The position numbers and the translations under genes were made by a program. From assembly GCF_000701685.1 (NCBI RefSeq), contig NZ_KL370813.1, positions 28,061 to 92,060 on the forward strand: 64,000 nt of DNA, in the 5' to 3' direction. Shown here piece by piece: positions 47,458 through 56,635 of this stretch (position 1 is the first letter of the stretch; each line of letters starts with the position of its first letter). Source of the stretch: Gemella sanguinis ATCC 700632 (GTDB lineage Bacteria; Bacillota; Bacilli; Staphylococcales; Gemellaceae). The notes under the pieces were generated by a model. It was given only the letters and a program-made list of their open reading frames with translations. It searched no databases and was not told the DNA's origin.

Positions 47458-47482
47458 ATATTGCTTAAAAATTTCTTATTTT

Positions 47483-47513
47483 GTAAAATTTTACTTTTTA
47501 AGTAAAATTTTAC
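47483..47513. promoter_or_regulatory. Doubled palindromic operator between PTS operon and RpiR-type regulator
   Basis: The perfect palindrome GTAAAATTTTAC occurs twice (47483-47494 and 47502-47513), centres 19 bp apart and so nearly two helical turns. It lies just upstream of the PTS -35 and about 117 nt before the regulator's start. The likely binder is the RpiR-family protein encoded next to it. Confidence 0.75.
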
Positions 47514-47629
47514 TATCTTTATAAAACAGCTATGTAATCACTTTCTTTTTTATTGGTTTTGTGGTATTATACAATATGTTATTTATTCAAAATAAATATT
47601 TTAGTAATTTTTACTCTAAGAGGTATTCC

Positions 47630-48385
47630 ATGTTTTTTGAAAATTTGAAAGAAAACTACGATAAGTTATCTATATCTGAACAGCAAGTTATAGATTTTTT
47701 AATGAAACAACCTGCTGTTGAAACAACTACATTGAAAAAAAATAAACAAGAGGTACTAGTATCTTCTTCTACTGTTATTAGGGCATGTAAAAAGCTTGGT
47801 TATAACACTTTTAACGACTTACGTTATGATATTAGACTAAGTAAAGAATTAGAAAAGAGCAAAGAGGCAACTCTGTCATCTAATTTTAACCAGTTAAAAG
47901 ATCAGCTTACTATTGAATTTAACCGTACTATGTCTATTTTAAATCAAGAAGATTTTGATAGTTTCGCTGAAACAATAGTTAATGCTAGAAGAATCTTTTG
48001 TATTGGTAGTGGATCTAGTTATATGGTAGTAGCTGATTTTAATAGAAAGCTTAAGTTAGTTGACTTATGGGCAAATGACTACTTTGAATTGTATAGTATC
48101 CAAAGGATTCCTGAAATTTCTACAGATAAAGATGTAATAATCACATTCTCCCTAGGCGGTGCTTCTAAAGAAATAAATGAAAGTATTTTATCTGCGAAAC
48201 AAAATGGTACTAAGGTTTTAGCAGTTACTAGTTTAACCGCTAGCCCATTAGCGAAAATTAGTGATCAGATTATTAATATTTATGATGCCCCAAAAGCTAG
48301 AAAGAAAATTCGTTCACGACTAATGTTAAACGTTGTTGCTATTATACTTTTTGAAATTATAGTAAGTAAACTTAATAATAAATAA
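47630..48385 (+). CDS. RpiR/MurR family transcriptional regulator
   Basis: 251 aa. N-terminal RpiR helix-turn-helix (about 1-77, LSISEQQVIDFLMKQP and VSSSTVIRACKKLGY) and a C-terminal SIS sugar-phosphate-binding domain (about 110-235, FCIGSGSSYMVVADF, FSLGGASKEINESI). The frame is open to 47561, but AAGAGG is correctly spaced for the ATG at 47630 and the extension is unlike the family. Divergent from the PTS operon it probably controls. Confidence 0.88.
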   Translation: MFFENLKENYDKLSISEQQVIDFLMKQPAVETTTLKKNKQEVLVSSSTVIRACKKLGYNTFNDLRYDIRLSKELEKSKEATLSSNFNQLKDQLTIEFNRTMSILNQEDFDSFAETIVNARRIFCIGSGSSYMVVADFNRKLKLVDLWANDYFELYSIQRIPEISTDKDVIITFSLGGASKEINESILSAKQNGTKVLAVTSLTASPLAKISDQIINIYDAPKARKKIRSRLMLNVVAIILFEIIVSKLNNK

Positions 48386-48419
48386 AGAGCTTTGAGATAT
48401 TTTTTTCTCAAAGCTCTTT
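48384..48419. terminator. Bidirectional terminator after the RpiR-type gene
   Basis: Perfect 14-bp stem (48384-48397 with 48406-48419) overlapping the regulator's stop codon, T-rich loop; the converging acidic-protein gene ends 23 nt further on. Confidence 0.88.
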
Positions 48420-48442
48420 TGGTTTTTAGTATATATTAGATA

Positions 48443-50920
48443 TTATTTTCTAGTTTTTTTATTTTTTACTTTGTTTTTTGGAACTCTTTTTGAAGTACCG
48501 ATATTCCAAACTGCTTCTTCTTGTGAAGCTATTTCTTTGTATATATTGGAATTTGTTTTAGTATTTTTAGTAGTTTTTTTACTTTCTTCTTTTTTAGGTG
48601 ATGGTTTTGACACTGATCCGTAAACTGATGAGTAAACAGGAGATGGTTTGAACTTACCAACACTTCTTGAGTTAGGTGTTATTGTACTTGTTTCCATCAT
48701 AGTATTTACTACAGATTTTTTGGGAACATTTACTGTACTTGTAGAGTATTTTTCAAAAATAGCATCAAGTATTTTTTGATTTTTCTCTATTTTCTCTTTG
48801 CTTACTGGTCTGTATCCTCTGTCAATAGTTTTATATTCACCTAATGCAGTTCCTTTATCACTATCAAAGTAGCTATAAACATCTTCAGTATAAAGTTTTT
48901 CAGTATATTCAATTCCAGGAGTTTCTTCTACTTCCTCTGTTTGAGTTACTGGTTCAACCTCTTCTGCTTTTTGAACTGGCTTAACCTCTTCTTCAGTAGT
49001 ATTAGCTCTTTCTCTTACTGCTTCTTGACGTTTTTCAACAACTTCATAAGGAACTGTTTTTTCTTCTGTAAATTTATCAACATCATTAGCTACATGTTGT
49101 TGTTTTTTACTTTTTGTAATATCTTTTAGTAAACTATCGATATTTACATTATCTGTAGTCTCTTCTAGATAGTTTTGTTCTTCTAATTCAACTATCTCTC
49201 CTTCATCTAAATGATAGTCGCTATAACCTTCTAATCTATCTTTCTTAGGTTCTTTAATTTCATCGTATTCTTCTACTTCAATATCTTCTATCTTAGCAAC
49301 TTCTTCAACTAAATCTACCTCGTCTTCTTCTTTTTCTTCAAGGTTTTCAAGTTTTTCTTTTTCTTGTTTTATTTCTTCAAGGTTAGAATTTAACTCTTCT
49401 ATTTCTTTAGTTGTTTCGTCTTTCTCATCTTCTATCTCGATATTTTCTGATTCAATAAGTTCATCTAAAGTTACATTTTCTTTCTCATCACTTAGAGTAA
49501 TATCTTTATAATCAGTAGTAGTTTCTACTTCTTCTACCTCTTCTTTATTGCGAGATTCCACACTAGTTTTTCTAGTAGTTCTATCTATATCATCTTCGAA
49601 AAGTTCTTCATTTCCACCAAGTATATCATTAACACTTGTGTATTTTACTCTTTCACGACGTTCTGCATCAGATTTAACTTCTCTAACTTCAAACTCTGGA
49701 ACTTCTTTTATTTTAGCTTGATTTTCTTTTTGTTCAATATTTTCAAAAATGTCATCAAGTTCTTTATTTTGTTGATAAAGAGGGTTATCTTTTTCTATTT
49801 TATCTTCTTTTCTTTCTAGTTTATTGAATTCACTGTCAAGTTTTTGTCGTTCTTCTTTGTGTTTAGACTCACGTTCTTCTATTTCTTCTTGTTCTTTTTG
49901 TCTTTCACGATAAACACTAGCTACTTCTTCTTTTAGTGCAGTATTATCTCTTCCTAAAATAACTTCTTTTTCTAAATCATCAATCTTATGATCTTGTTTT
50001 AATCGTTTTGTTCTAACGGCAGCTAATGTAGGGTGAGTTCTACGACCAGATTTGTCTCCAAAGATATCAACATCTTTTAGCTCTGCATTTTCTACACCTA
50101 ATTTTTTAAGTGTTGTAGCTAAATCAGGCGCTACTTCTTCTGATGTTTCCTTAGTATCTTTTTCTTCAAATTCTTCTAAATCTATTTCTTCAAACCCTTT
50201 GTGTTCTTCTTCGAAATAGTCATCTTGATATTCAATTACTAGTTCATCTTCTTCTTGATGTTTGTTAGTATTTTCTTTTACGAAAAGCTCTTCCTCTTCT
50301 TCATCTTCATAATACTCATCAAGCGAACGATCTAATTCTTCTTGCTCTATTTCCTCATCACTTACACTAAAGAATTTATCTTTAAGCTTACTAAAGAATC
50401 CAGCACCTTTTTCTTCTTTTGGCTTCTCTTCTTTAGAATCGTATAATTCAGTATTTCTTTCTTGACGCTCTCTCTTTTGTCTTTCGAAATACGTTTTGTA
50501 GTCTTCTGCTTCGTCTTCCTCTTCTTCTTCGAAAAATTCTTCTTCGTAGTTATCTTCCTCTTCTACAAAATCTTCTACCTTATTGTCTTTTTTTCTAGAT
50601 TTAAATAAATCTTTTATTTTAGAGAAAACCCCAACTTCTTTAGCAGACTTATCTTCACTGAATTCCTCTTCTTCATCATCGAATTCAATATCAAACTCGC
50701 TTGATACATCTTCAACTTCTAAATCATAGTCAATATCATCTTCTTTAACTTCTTCTTTTTTATGAGAATACTCAATATCGAACTTTTCGTCATCTGTGTA
50801 GTCTGTATACTTAGCAACTTTTTTATTTTCTTTTTTTGAGTTCTTTTCTACTTTTTCCTCTTCTTCACGGAAGATTTCTTCTTCATCTTCTTCTAAAAAC
50901 CATTTTTTCCAATTTACCAT
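48443..50920 (-). CDS. Large acidic low-complexity protein downstream of ytpR (SftA N-terminal-like)
   Basis: 825 aa, dominated by Glu, Asp and Lys, with runs of five acidic residues and likely coiled coils (about 330-420 and 500-560). Starts MVNWKKWFLEEDEEE; two similar basic modules (VFSKIKDLFKSRKKD and FFSKLKDKFFSVSDE); ends in a basic tail (KRVPKNKVKNKKTRK). Near the C terminus is KPSPVYSSVYGSVSKPSPK. No signal peptide, membrane segment or enzyme domain. It takes the place of the DNA translocase gene sftA, which follows ytpR in Bacillus and whose long N-terminal region is of the same style, but the motor domain is absent. Function unknown. Confidence 0.75.
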   Translation of the reverse strand: MVNWKKWFLEEDEEEIFREEEEKVEKNSKKENKKVAKYTDYTDDEKFDIEYSHKKEEVKEDDIDYDLEVEDVSSEFDIEFDDEEEEFSEDKSAKEVGVFSKIKDLFKSRKKDNKVEDFVEEEDNYEEEFFEEEEEDEAEDYKTYFERQKRERQERNTELYDSKEEKPKEEKGAGFFSKLKDKFFSVSDEEIEQEELDRSLDEYYEDEEEEELFVKENTNKHQEEDELVIEYQDDYFEEEHKGFEEIDLEEFEEKDTKETSEEVAPDLATTLKKLGVENAELKDVDIFGDKSGRRTHPTLAAVRTKRLKQDHKIDDLEKEVILGRDNTALKEEVASVYRERQKEQEEIEERESKHKEERQKLDSEFNKLERKEDKIEKDNPLYQQNKELDDIFENIEQKENQAKIKEVPEFEVREVKSDAERRERVKYTSVNDILGGNEELFEDDIDRTTRKTSVESRNKEEVEEVETTTDYKDITLSDEKENVTLDELIESENIEIEDEKDETTKEIEELNSNLEEIKQEKEKLENLEEKEEDEVDLVEEVAKIEDIEVEEYDEIKEPKKDRLEGYSDYHLDEGEIVELEEQNYLEETTDNVNIDSLLKDITKSKKQQHVANDVDKFTEEKTVPYEVVEKRQEAVRERANTTEEEVKPVQKAEEVEPVTQTEEVEETPGIEYTEKLYTEDVYSYFDSDKGTALGEYKTIDRGYRPVSKEKIEKNQKILDAIFEKYSTSTVNVPKKSVVNTMMETSTITPNSRSVGKFKPSPVYSSVYGSVSKPSPKKEESKKTTKNTKTNSNIYKEIASQEEAVWNIGTSKRVPKNKVKNKKTRK

Positions 50921-50946
50921 ACTTTACACCACCTACTACTAAAATA

Positions 50947-51552
50947 TTATTCTAAATTTAAATCTTTAAATTTAGTTCCAACTTCAACATCATTATCTAA
51001 CACTAAAATACCTCTTGCTTCTTCTTGTGGCAATCCTAGCTCACGTTTTGAACATAGCATTCCATTTGATTCTACGCCACGAAGTTTTGATTTTTTAATA
51101 AGTAATCCACTAGGCATCATAGCTCCTATTAGTGATACAACAACTTTTTGTCCTGCTTCTACATTTGGTGCACCACAAACAATTTGTAATACTTCATCCT
51201 CACTAACTTTAACAGTTGTTACTTTTAACTTATCTGCGTCAGGATGTTTTTCACATGTTAATACTTCACCAACTACAAAGTAGTCATCGTTGTTTCCTTC
51301 TAAGTCGATTTTAATACCATTTTTTTCTAATCTTTTTTCTAGAACTTCTTTTTGTTCTTCTGTTAATTCAATACTTCCTTCACCTTGAAGTTTTAAATTC
51401 TCTACATTAAAAATATTTAATCCTACTAAATGACCATTTTCATCTTTAATAAGTGTTATATTTTTTTTATCTTCATATGTAACATTTTCACTATCTTTGA
51501 TAGTTATTAGTAATGTTTCACCTAACATTTTTTTGTTGTAAAAAAATAACAT
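50947..51552 (-). CDS. ytpR: YtpR-like tRNA-binding-domain protein
   Basis: 201 aa. N-terminal DUF4479-type region (about 1-90) and a C-terminal tRNA-binding OB domain (about 93-200) with VVGEVLTCEKHPDADKL, IVCGAPNVEAGQKV and MLCSKRELGL, like the PheT N-terminal domain. Exact role unknown. Between ytpQ (30 nt) and the acidic-protein gene (26 nt), one operon. Confidence 0.9.
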   Translation of the reverse strand: MLFFYNKKMLGETLLITIKDSENVTYEDKKNITLIKDENGHLVGLNIFNVENLKLQGEGSIELTEEQKEVLEKRLEKNGIKIDLEGNNDDYFVVGEVLTCEKHPDADKLKVTTVKVSEDEVLQIVCGAPNVEAGQKVVVSLIGAMMPSGLLIKKSKLRGVESNGMLCSKRELGLPQEEARGILVLDNDVEVGTKFKDLNLE

Positions 51553-51582
51553 AATTAACTACTCCTAAAAATCTATTTTAAA

Positions 51583-52383
51583 TTATTCAACAAATATGAA
51601 GTAACTTTCTAATTTTTTACCATCATATTTAAAAGTAATAGTTGTTATTGGAACTAAACCTTCCGCAAAGAAATGAACCATTACCTTTTGTAAAATTTCT
51701 AATCCTTTTTTATTTTTTATATCCGCTATAATTAAAGTGTCTTGATGTGGCAACCCTACATAAAAGTCTGAACCTATTTTTTCATAAAAGTAATTTAATA
51801 CTTTCTCATCCAAAATACGCGCTCCATCATAACCATCTTTAGCATTTAAAAAATAAAAATCATTTCCCTGAACACTATCTTTATTATATTTCAATGATAA
51901 TTTTTCTAAATTACCTTTAGCGAACCCAAAGAGTTCCTCATCAGAAATAAGTAGCTGTTCAGTAACTTTCCTATCTAAAAATTTATAGCCATTTTTAAAA
52001 TCATATACTAAATAAATATCTGTTTCATTAGTATGATTAAGCTTTATTAAGTTTTGCTTATTTTCTTTATTAAAGCTAGTAGATCTTACTACAGGAAAAA
52101 CATGCTCTATCAAATCATCTTTATTTAAGTTTGATGTCGAAATTTTTTCCTGAGCTTCAAAATTAGAAACTATGTAATAAACAAACTCATCAATTTTCTT
52201 ATCACTAAGACTATTTTTTTTGTTTCCTAATTTTTTTACAAAACTATCAATATCTATCTTCGCTTTATTATTTTTGTATTCTAATATAAAAATACTACTA
52301 TCATCTTCTTTTTTTTCATGAATTTTTAATGTTGGTAGTTTTTCTATAATTTTCTCAAAAATATAATCTCTAGTATATGACAT
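51583..52383 (-). CDS. ytpQ: DUF1444 family protein (YtpQ-like)
   Basis: 266 aa soluble protein with HVFPVVRSTSF, a middle DIYLVYDFKNGYKFL segment and the C-terminal GLPHQDTLIIADIKN, typical of DUF1444. Function unknown. First gene of the ytpQ-ytpR-acidic protein operon; strong AAAGGAGG ribosome site. Confidence 0.85.
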   Translation of the reverse strand: MSYTRDYIFEKIIEKLPTLKIHEKKEDDSSIFILEYKNNKAKIDIDSFVKKLGNKKNSLSDKKIDEFVYYIVSNFEAQEKISTSNLNKDDLIEHVFPVVRSTSFNKENKQNLIKLNHTNETDIYLVYDFKNGYKFLDRKVTEQLLISDEELFGFAKGNLEKLSLKYNKDSVQGNDFYFLNAKDGYDGARILDEKVLNYFYEKIGSDFYVGLPHQDTLIIADIKNKKGLEILQKVMVHFFAEGLVPITTITFKYDGKKLESYFIFVE

Positions 52384-52501
52384 ACTGCCTCCTTTAGTGC
52401 ATAATATGACAACTTAATTATAACATATATCTTCTACATCTATCAACACTAATTCCTTAATAAAACGTATTATTTATTAAAAGTCCAAATTTAATATTTA
52501 A

Positions 52502-52530
52502 TTGCTTATTTTTTGATATTTTGCTATAAT
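52502..52530 (+). promoter_or_regulatory. Promoter of the small membrane protein gene
   Basis: -35 TTGCTT (52502-52507), 17-bp spacer, extended -10 TGCTATAAT (hexamer 52525-52530). Confidence 0.7.
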
Positions 52531-52557
52531 TTAATTATTATTTTTAGGAGAAAATTT

Positions 52558-52818
52558 ATGTCTGCTGAAGAACAAAAACGAGCCGAATTAAAATTAAAAT
52601 ATGAGAACTGGATAAAAAAAAATAAGATTAGATTGTTTGCCTTTAGCATTATCTATCTTATTATACTTTTATTAAATTTTATAATTTTTAAAAATAATAA
52701 AATAACTATTTTATCCTCATTATTATTTTTCACATATACAGTCTATACACAAACTCTGATTTGGTTTATAAATAATAAACTAATCACAAAAGTCGATAGT
52801 ATTGATTTTAAAAATTAA
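52558..52818 (+). CDS. Small membrane protein of unknown function
   Basis: 86 aa: a charged N-terminal helix (MSAEEQKRAELKLKYENWIKK) and two membrane segments (about 27-45 and 52-72). No family recognised. The frame is open to 52513, but AGGAG precedes the ATG at 52558 and the extension covers the promoter. Own promoter and terminator support a real gene. Confidence 0.68.
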   Translation: MSAEEQKRAELKLKYENWIKKNKIRLFAFSIIYLIILLLNFIIFKNNKITILSSLLFFTYTVYTQTLIWFINNKLITKVDSIDFKN

Positions 52819-52841
52819 GCAATATAACTGTTATTAAACAA

Positions 52842-52877
52842 AGACCACGGGATATTTTTTAAAATTCCCAGTGGTCT
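52842..52877. terminator. Terminator between small membrane protein and XRE gene
   Basis: AGACCAC/GTGGTCT stem with GGGA/TCCC inner pairs and one bulge (52842-52852 with 52866-52877), then T runs; serves both converging genes. Confidence 0.78.
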
Positions 52878-52905
52878 ATTTTTCTATATTCAGTTTTAAT
52901 ACTTA

Positions 52906-53298
52906 CTACTTAGATCTAAGCTGGTAAATACCTACACAAGCGAGTCCTATACCAAGCATTGTAAAACCAGATTTCATGTCAAGTTCTCCTAATAGGGAAC
53001 TTACAACAACAGCAATTCCCATTGCAGTAGGTATGGCCTTTAAGATAATGTTAAATAAGTAAGGAGCTCCTTTGTGCCTATTTCCGGGAATTGACTTAGC
53101 GTTCATAAGTTCTTCCACGGATACGCCAAAGATCTCTGCAATTTTTGGTAATGTTGCTGTATCAGGAAAAGCAATATTTCTTTCCCACTTTGAAACAGCT
53201 TTATCGGTTATGTTAAGCATATCAGCCAAATCTTTTTGAGTCATTCCTTTTTCTTTTCTAAGCGTACTAATGATATCGCCTATAGATTTGTTTGTCAT
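52906..53298 (-). CDS. XRE family regulator with membrane tail
   Basis: 130 aa. HTH_3 domain (about 6-62, LRKEKGMTQKDLADMLNITDKAVSKWE) and two hydrophobic segments at the C-terminal end (about 83-102 and 108-125), so probably held at the membrane. Target unknown; the operator-like repeat in its own promoter suggests autoregulation. Confidence 0.82.
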   Translation of the reverse strand: MTNKSIGDIISTLRKEKGMTQKDLADMLNITDKAVSKWERNIAFPDTATLPKIAEIFGVSVEELMNAKSIPGNRHKGAPYLFNIILKAIPTAMGIAVVVSSLLGELDMKSGFTMLGIGLACVGIYQLRSK

Positions 53299-53333
53299 AA
53301 GGCATTCTCCTTTACAATTTTATTGTTATACTT

Positions 53334-53384
53334 ATTGTAGCTATATTCTCCAAAGGAGTAAACCGAAGTATGGTAGAGTTTACT
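53334..53384 (-). promoter_or_regulatory. Promoter and operator of the XRE gene
   Basis: Minus strand: -35 TTTACT (53357-53362), 17-bp spacer, -10 TACAAT (53334-53339). An inverted repeat AGTAAAC/GTTTACT (53357-53363 and 53378-53384, 14-bp spacer) covers the -35, and a palindrome CTCCAAAGGAG (53348-53358) lies in the spacer. Likely repressor sites. Confidence 0.6.
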
Positions 53385-53548
53385 AAACCGGAGGTTTATC
53401 TTCACAAAACATTATTATTTATTATATTTTATCATGCAAAATAGAATAAATCCAACATAGACCTGTTTTAAAAAACAGAGTTATCTTGATATTAATCTAT
53501 TTTTAAAATAACATCATAACCACAGATGATACTATCAATTTAAAAATT

Positions 53549-53583
53549 AAAAAAGCACTAAACCTAATGTTTAGCGCTTTTTT
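53549..53583 (-). terminator. Terminator of the peptide transporter gene
   Basis: Stem 53549-53563 with 53569-53583, one G-U pair on the minus-strand RNA, 5-nt loop and T run. The upstream 53385-53548 stretch shows nothing else. Confidence 0.85.
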
Positions 53584-53597
53584 TCTCTTTTTTAAAA

Positions 53598-55028
53598 TTA
53601 AGCTTCTTTTGCTTCTAGAGTTTCCTCTTCTTCGTGCTCTTTTCCTAGTTTATCTAGAGCCATTAAGTTTTCAAGTGGTTTACCAATTGCTAACATTAAT
53701 ACCCCAAGAACACCCATGATAATCGCGATTACACCTAATACTTTTTCATAACCCCAAGTTTCAGTCCATCCAACAGTTTTACCACTGATCCAAGCTGAAA
53801 CTACATATGTGAAGTACCAAATCGCCATAGACATAGCTGCATATTTTTTAGGTAGTAATTTACTGAATAATGCCATACCGATTGGAGAAACAAGTAATTC
53901 CCCAACAGTTAATACGAAGTATCCAGCTAATACGTACCAGATGCTCATTCTTATTGAACCATCAAGTACTCCACCTAATGAACGTAGACCAAGTACGAAA
54001 CATACGAATCCAAGACCTGTAAGAATCATACCCCATCCCATCTTAGTAGCAACACGCCAGTCATTGTTTTTCTCAGCAAGTTTCATCCAGTACCATCCGA
54101 ACAATGGTGCAAGAACGATACATAAGAATCCGTTAAATGATACTAACCATGTAATTGGCATTTGGAATCCTAAAACGTTTAAGTCAACTAGTTCGTCTGT
54201 CATAAGAGTAACTGTTGTTTGTGTTTGGAAGTAAGCTGACCAGAAAATACAAGAGAATGCGAAGATTACAACCGCAGCGTAAGTACGACCTTTATCGTAT
54301 TTAGATGGTTTTAAGTCTGCTTTATTTTCTTCAGCAGTTTCGTGTTTGTTTTTACCTACTGGGTATCTTCCTGCATCACCTAATAATTTATCTTTACCAA
54401 ATGTAAACATTAAGAATGTGATGAATAAACAGATAGCAACCATTAAGAATGCTGGAGTAAATCCATATCTAGTAATCTCTCCATTTGCATTTTTTGTAGC
54501 TCCCCATTCTTGGAAGATAAGTCCACCAATGATTGGTCCAAGTAAGCTACCGATGTTAACGAACATGTAGAATAAACTATATGCTGCGTCTTTCATAGTT
54601 ACTTGTTTATCATCGTAAAGTTCACCTACCATTGCTGATAAGTTACCACGGAAGAAAGCACCTGCGATAGAGTTAATAATAACCCCTGTTAAGAATACAT
54701 AAAAACGACCATTTGCAAATGCAGTAAATAAAGTACCAATAGAGTTGAATAAAATACCAAATTGGATTGCACGTTGCATACCGATGTATTTATCTGTTAG
54801 GTAAGCTCCTAGTAATGGTAATAGCGATCCAATAGTTCCTAGGTACGCCATAACATCCCCTGCGAATGTTTTATCTAAACCTAATCCACCTTTTTCTACT
54901 GAATAAGTATAGAATAAAATTAAAAATCCTGATGTAGCATAAGATGCATAACTTTGGATAGCCATCATTGTATTGATAAGCCACAGCCCGACAGGGTGTT
55001 TAAGAGTTTTGTCTTTTTGTTTGCTCAT
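53598..55028 (-). CDS. POT family proton-coupled oligopeptide transporter
   Basis: 476 aa with about 14 membrane segments. POT/PTR2 signatures: GLGLDKTFAGDVMAYLGTIGSLLPLLGAYL-type start of the family (residues about 30-60) and FYMFVNIGSLLGPIIGG. Imports di- and tripeptides (DtpT-like). The ribosome site GGAAA lies somewhat far (about 11 nt) from the ATG. Codon use suggests strong expression. Confidence 0.92.
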   Translation of the reverse strand: MSKQKDKTLKHPVGLWLINTMMAIQSYASYATSGFLILFYTYSVEKGGLGLDKTFAGDVMAYLGTIGSLLPLLGAYLTDKYIGMQRAIQFGILFNSIGTLFTAFANGRFYVFLTGVIINSIAGAFFRGNLSAMVGELYDDKQVTMKDAAYSLFYMFVNIGSLLGPIIGGLIFQEWGATKNANGEITRYGFTPAFLMVAICLFITFLMFTFGKDKLLGDAGRYPVGKNKHETAEENKADLKPSKYDKGRTYAAVVIFAFSCIFWSAYFQTQTTVTLMTDELVDLNVLGFQMPITWLVSFNGFLCIVLAPLFGWYWMKLAEKNNDWRVATKMGWGMILTGLGFVCFVLGLRSLGGVLDGSIRMSIWYVLAGYFVLTVGELLVSPIGMALFSKLLPKKYAAMSMAIWYFTYVVSAWISGKTVGWTETWGYEKVLGVIAIIMGVLGVLMLAIGKPLENLMALDKLGKEHEEEETLEAKEA

Positions 55029-55064
55029 ATTGAAATATTTCCTTTCATTTTATTTTACAGCTAT

Positions 55065-55093
55065 ATTATAACATGAATATGCTTCCAAAACAA
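55065..55093 (-). promoter_or_regulatory. Promoter of the peptide transporter gene
   Basis: Minus strand: -35 TTGTTT (55088-55093), 17-bp spacer, extended -10 TGTTATAAT (hexamer 55065-55070). The rest of the 338-nt divergent gap to 55366 holds only the other promoter. Confidence 0.68.
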
Positions 55094-55304
55094 TAAATAT
55101 TTAAAATAATTCATTATATTTTTAAATATTAATATATAAAAAAATATTTAAAGATAAACCGCAACAGTATCAGCTCTATGACTATCAATAATAAAAAAAT
55201 AAATTTTTTAATTTAAAAATTTCATACCTAAATATTTTAATTAATAGTTTTACATCTTATTATTCTCTTTAAATTAAGTTTTCATTATTTTACAACGTTT
55301 TTTC

Positions 55305-55333
55305 TTACACGAAATTTTTATTTGTGTTATAAT
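55305..55333 (+). promoter_or_regulatory. Promoter of the Bcr/CflA-type exporter gene
   Basis: -35 TTACAC (55305-55310), 17-bp spacer, extended -10 TGTTATAAT (hexamer 55328-55333), 34 nt before the ATG. Confidence 0.6.
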
Positions 55334-55366
55334 CACTAATACAATAAAAATGAGAAAGGAGACTAC

Positions 55367-56530
55367 ATGACAATAAAAAGAAACTCGAAATTATTTTTAG
55401 TTCTGTTTTTAGGAACTTTATCAGCATTTGGGCCATTTGTTACAGATTTATATTTACCCGCACTACCACTAATGAGCAATTACTTTAGTGCGAGTACATC
55501 AACTATTCAACTTACACTTACAGGTAGTATGGTAGGACTTGCTTTGGGACAATTACTTATTGGACCTATTAGCGATAAACTTGGTCGTAAAAAGCCATTA
55601 TTAATCAGTCTTATCGTTTATTTAATTAGTACAGTAGCTATAATTATTTTACCTAATATATACGCAATGATTATCCTACGTTTTATTCAAGGAATTTCAT
55701 CTGCGGGTGCTGTAGTAATATCAAGAGCTGTGTCAACCGACCTATACAAAGGTAAAGAAATGGCACAATTTTTCGCCTTATTAATGGCAGTAAATGGACT
55801 TGCACCAATTCTTTCACCAGTACTAGGTAGTCTACTTCTTGAATTTACTGATTGGCGAGGAATATTTATAGCTCTTGCGTTTATCGGTATTATTATAATA
55901 ATTGCCTCTCTAAAATTCCACGAATCTCTAGCTGAAGAAAAGAGACTAAATGTACCTATTACTAAAACATATCATTCTATAGTTTTAGTTTCAAAAAATA
56001 AACTTTTTACAGCTCTAGTGTTTATTCAAGGATTTGCTTTAGCTGCAATGTTTGCCTATATAGCAGCATCTCCGTTTATTTTACAAACATACTATAATTT
56101 ATCAGCTATTAGTTATAGTATATGTTTTGGATTAAATGGATTCGCAATAGTATTAGGTAGTAAAATTTCTGGTAGATTTAATGAGAAGAAAAGTATGAAA
56201 ATTGGGCTAACTGGAATGCTTGTTGTTAGTATCTATCTTGCAATAGTTCTTTCTTTAACATTACCATTTCTACTTGTTGAAGTTGGATTTTTCCTACTAT
56301 TATTAGGACTTGGACTAATACTTCCTGCAGGATCAGCACTTGCCATGGGATTAGAGCGTAAACGTGCAGGTAGCGCCTCAGCACTATTTGGTTTTCTACC
56401 ATTCTTTTTAGGTGGAATTGTATCACCATTAGTAGGAATTGGAAATATCTTCTACTCTAGTTCAATAGCTATCGTTATTTGTTGCGTTATACCATTTGTA
56501 ATATATAAAGCAATAGAGAAAAAATTATAA
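55367..56530 (+). CDS. Bcr/CflA family multidrug MFS transporter
   Basis: 387 aa with 12 membrane segments. Family marks: TDLYLPALP in segment 1, the loop GPISDKLGRKKPLL and the motif RFIQGISSAGAVVISRAVSTD. Likely a proton-driven exporter of drugs or other small molecules; substrate unknown. GAAAGGAG ribosome site. Monocistronic. Confidence 0.9.
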   Translation: MTIKRNSKLFLVLFLGTLSAFGPFVTDLYLPALPLMSNYFSASTSTIQLTLTGSMVGLALGQLLIGPISDKLGRKKPLLISLIVYLISTVAIIILPNIYAMIILRFIQGISSAGAVVISRAVSTDLYKGKEMAQFFALLMAVNGLAPILSPVLGSLLLEFTDWRGIFIALAFIGIIIIIASLKFHESLAEEKRLNVPITKTYHSIVLVSKNKLFTALVFIQGFALAAMFAYIAASPFILQTYYNLSAISYSICFGLNGFAIVLGSKISGRFNEKKSMKIGLTGMLVVSIYLAIVLSLTLPFLLVEVGFFLLLLGLGLILPAGSALAMGLERKRAGSASALFGFLPFFLGGIVSPLVGIGNIFYSSSIAIVICCVIPFVIYKAIEKKL

Positions 56531-56534
56531 CAAT

Positions 56535-56574
56535 AAAAGAGTTTTGTAGTTTTAATTTGCTACAAAACTCTTTT
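56535..56574 (+). terminator. Terminator of the Bcr/CflA-type gene
   Basis: Perfect 15-bp stem (56535-56549 with 56560-56574), 10-nt loop, T run. Confidence 0.9.
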
Positions 56575-56591
56575 TATACACTATTATTATA

Positions 56592-56624
56592 GAAAAAAAG
56601 GTTTAAGAATAACTCTTAAACCTT
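56592..56624 (-). terminator. Terminator of the G5/transglycosylase gene
   Basis: Perfect 11-bp stem (56598-56608 with 56614-56624), 5-nt loop, followed on the minus strand by a T run (to 56592). Confidence 0.85.
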
Positions 56625-56635
56625 AATTATTTATC

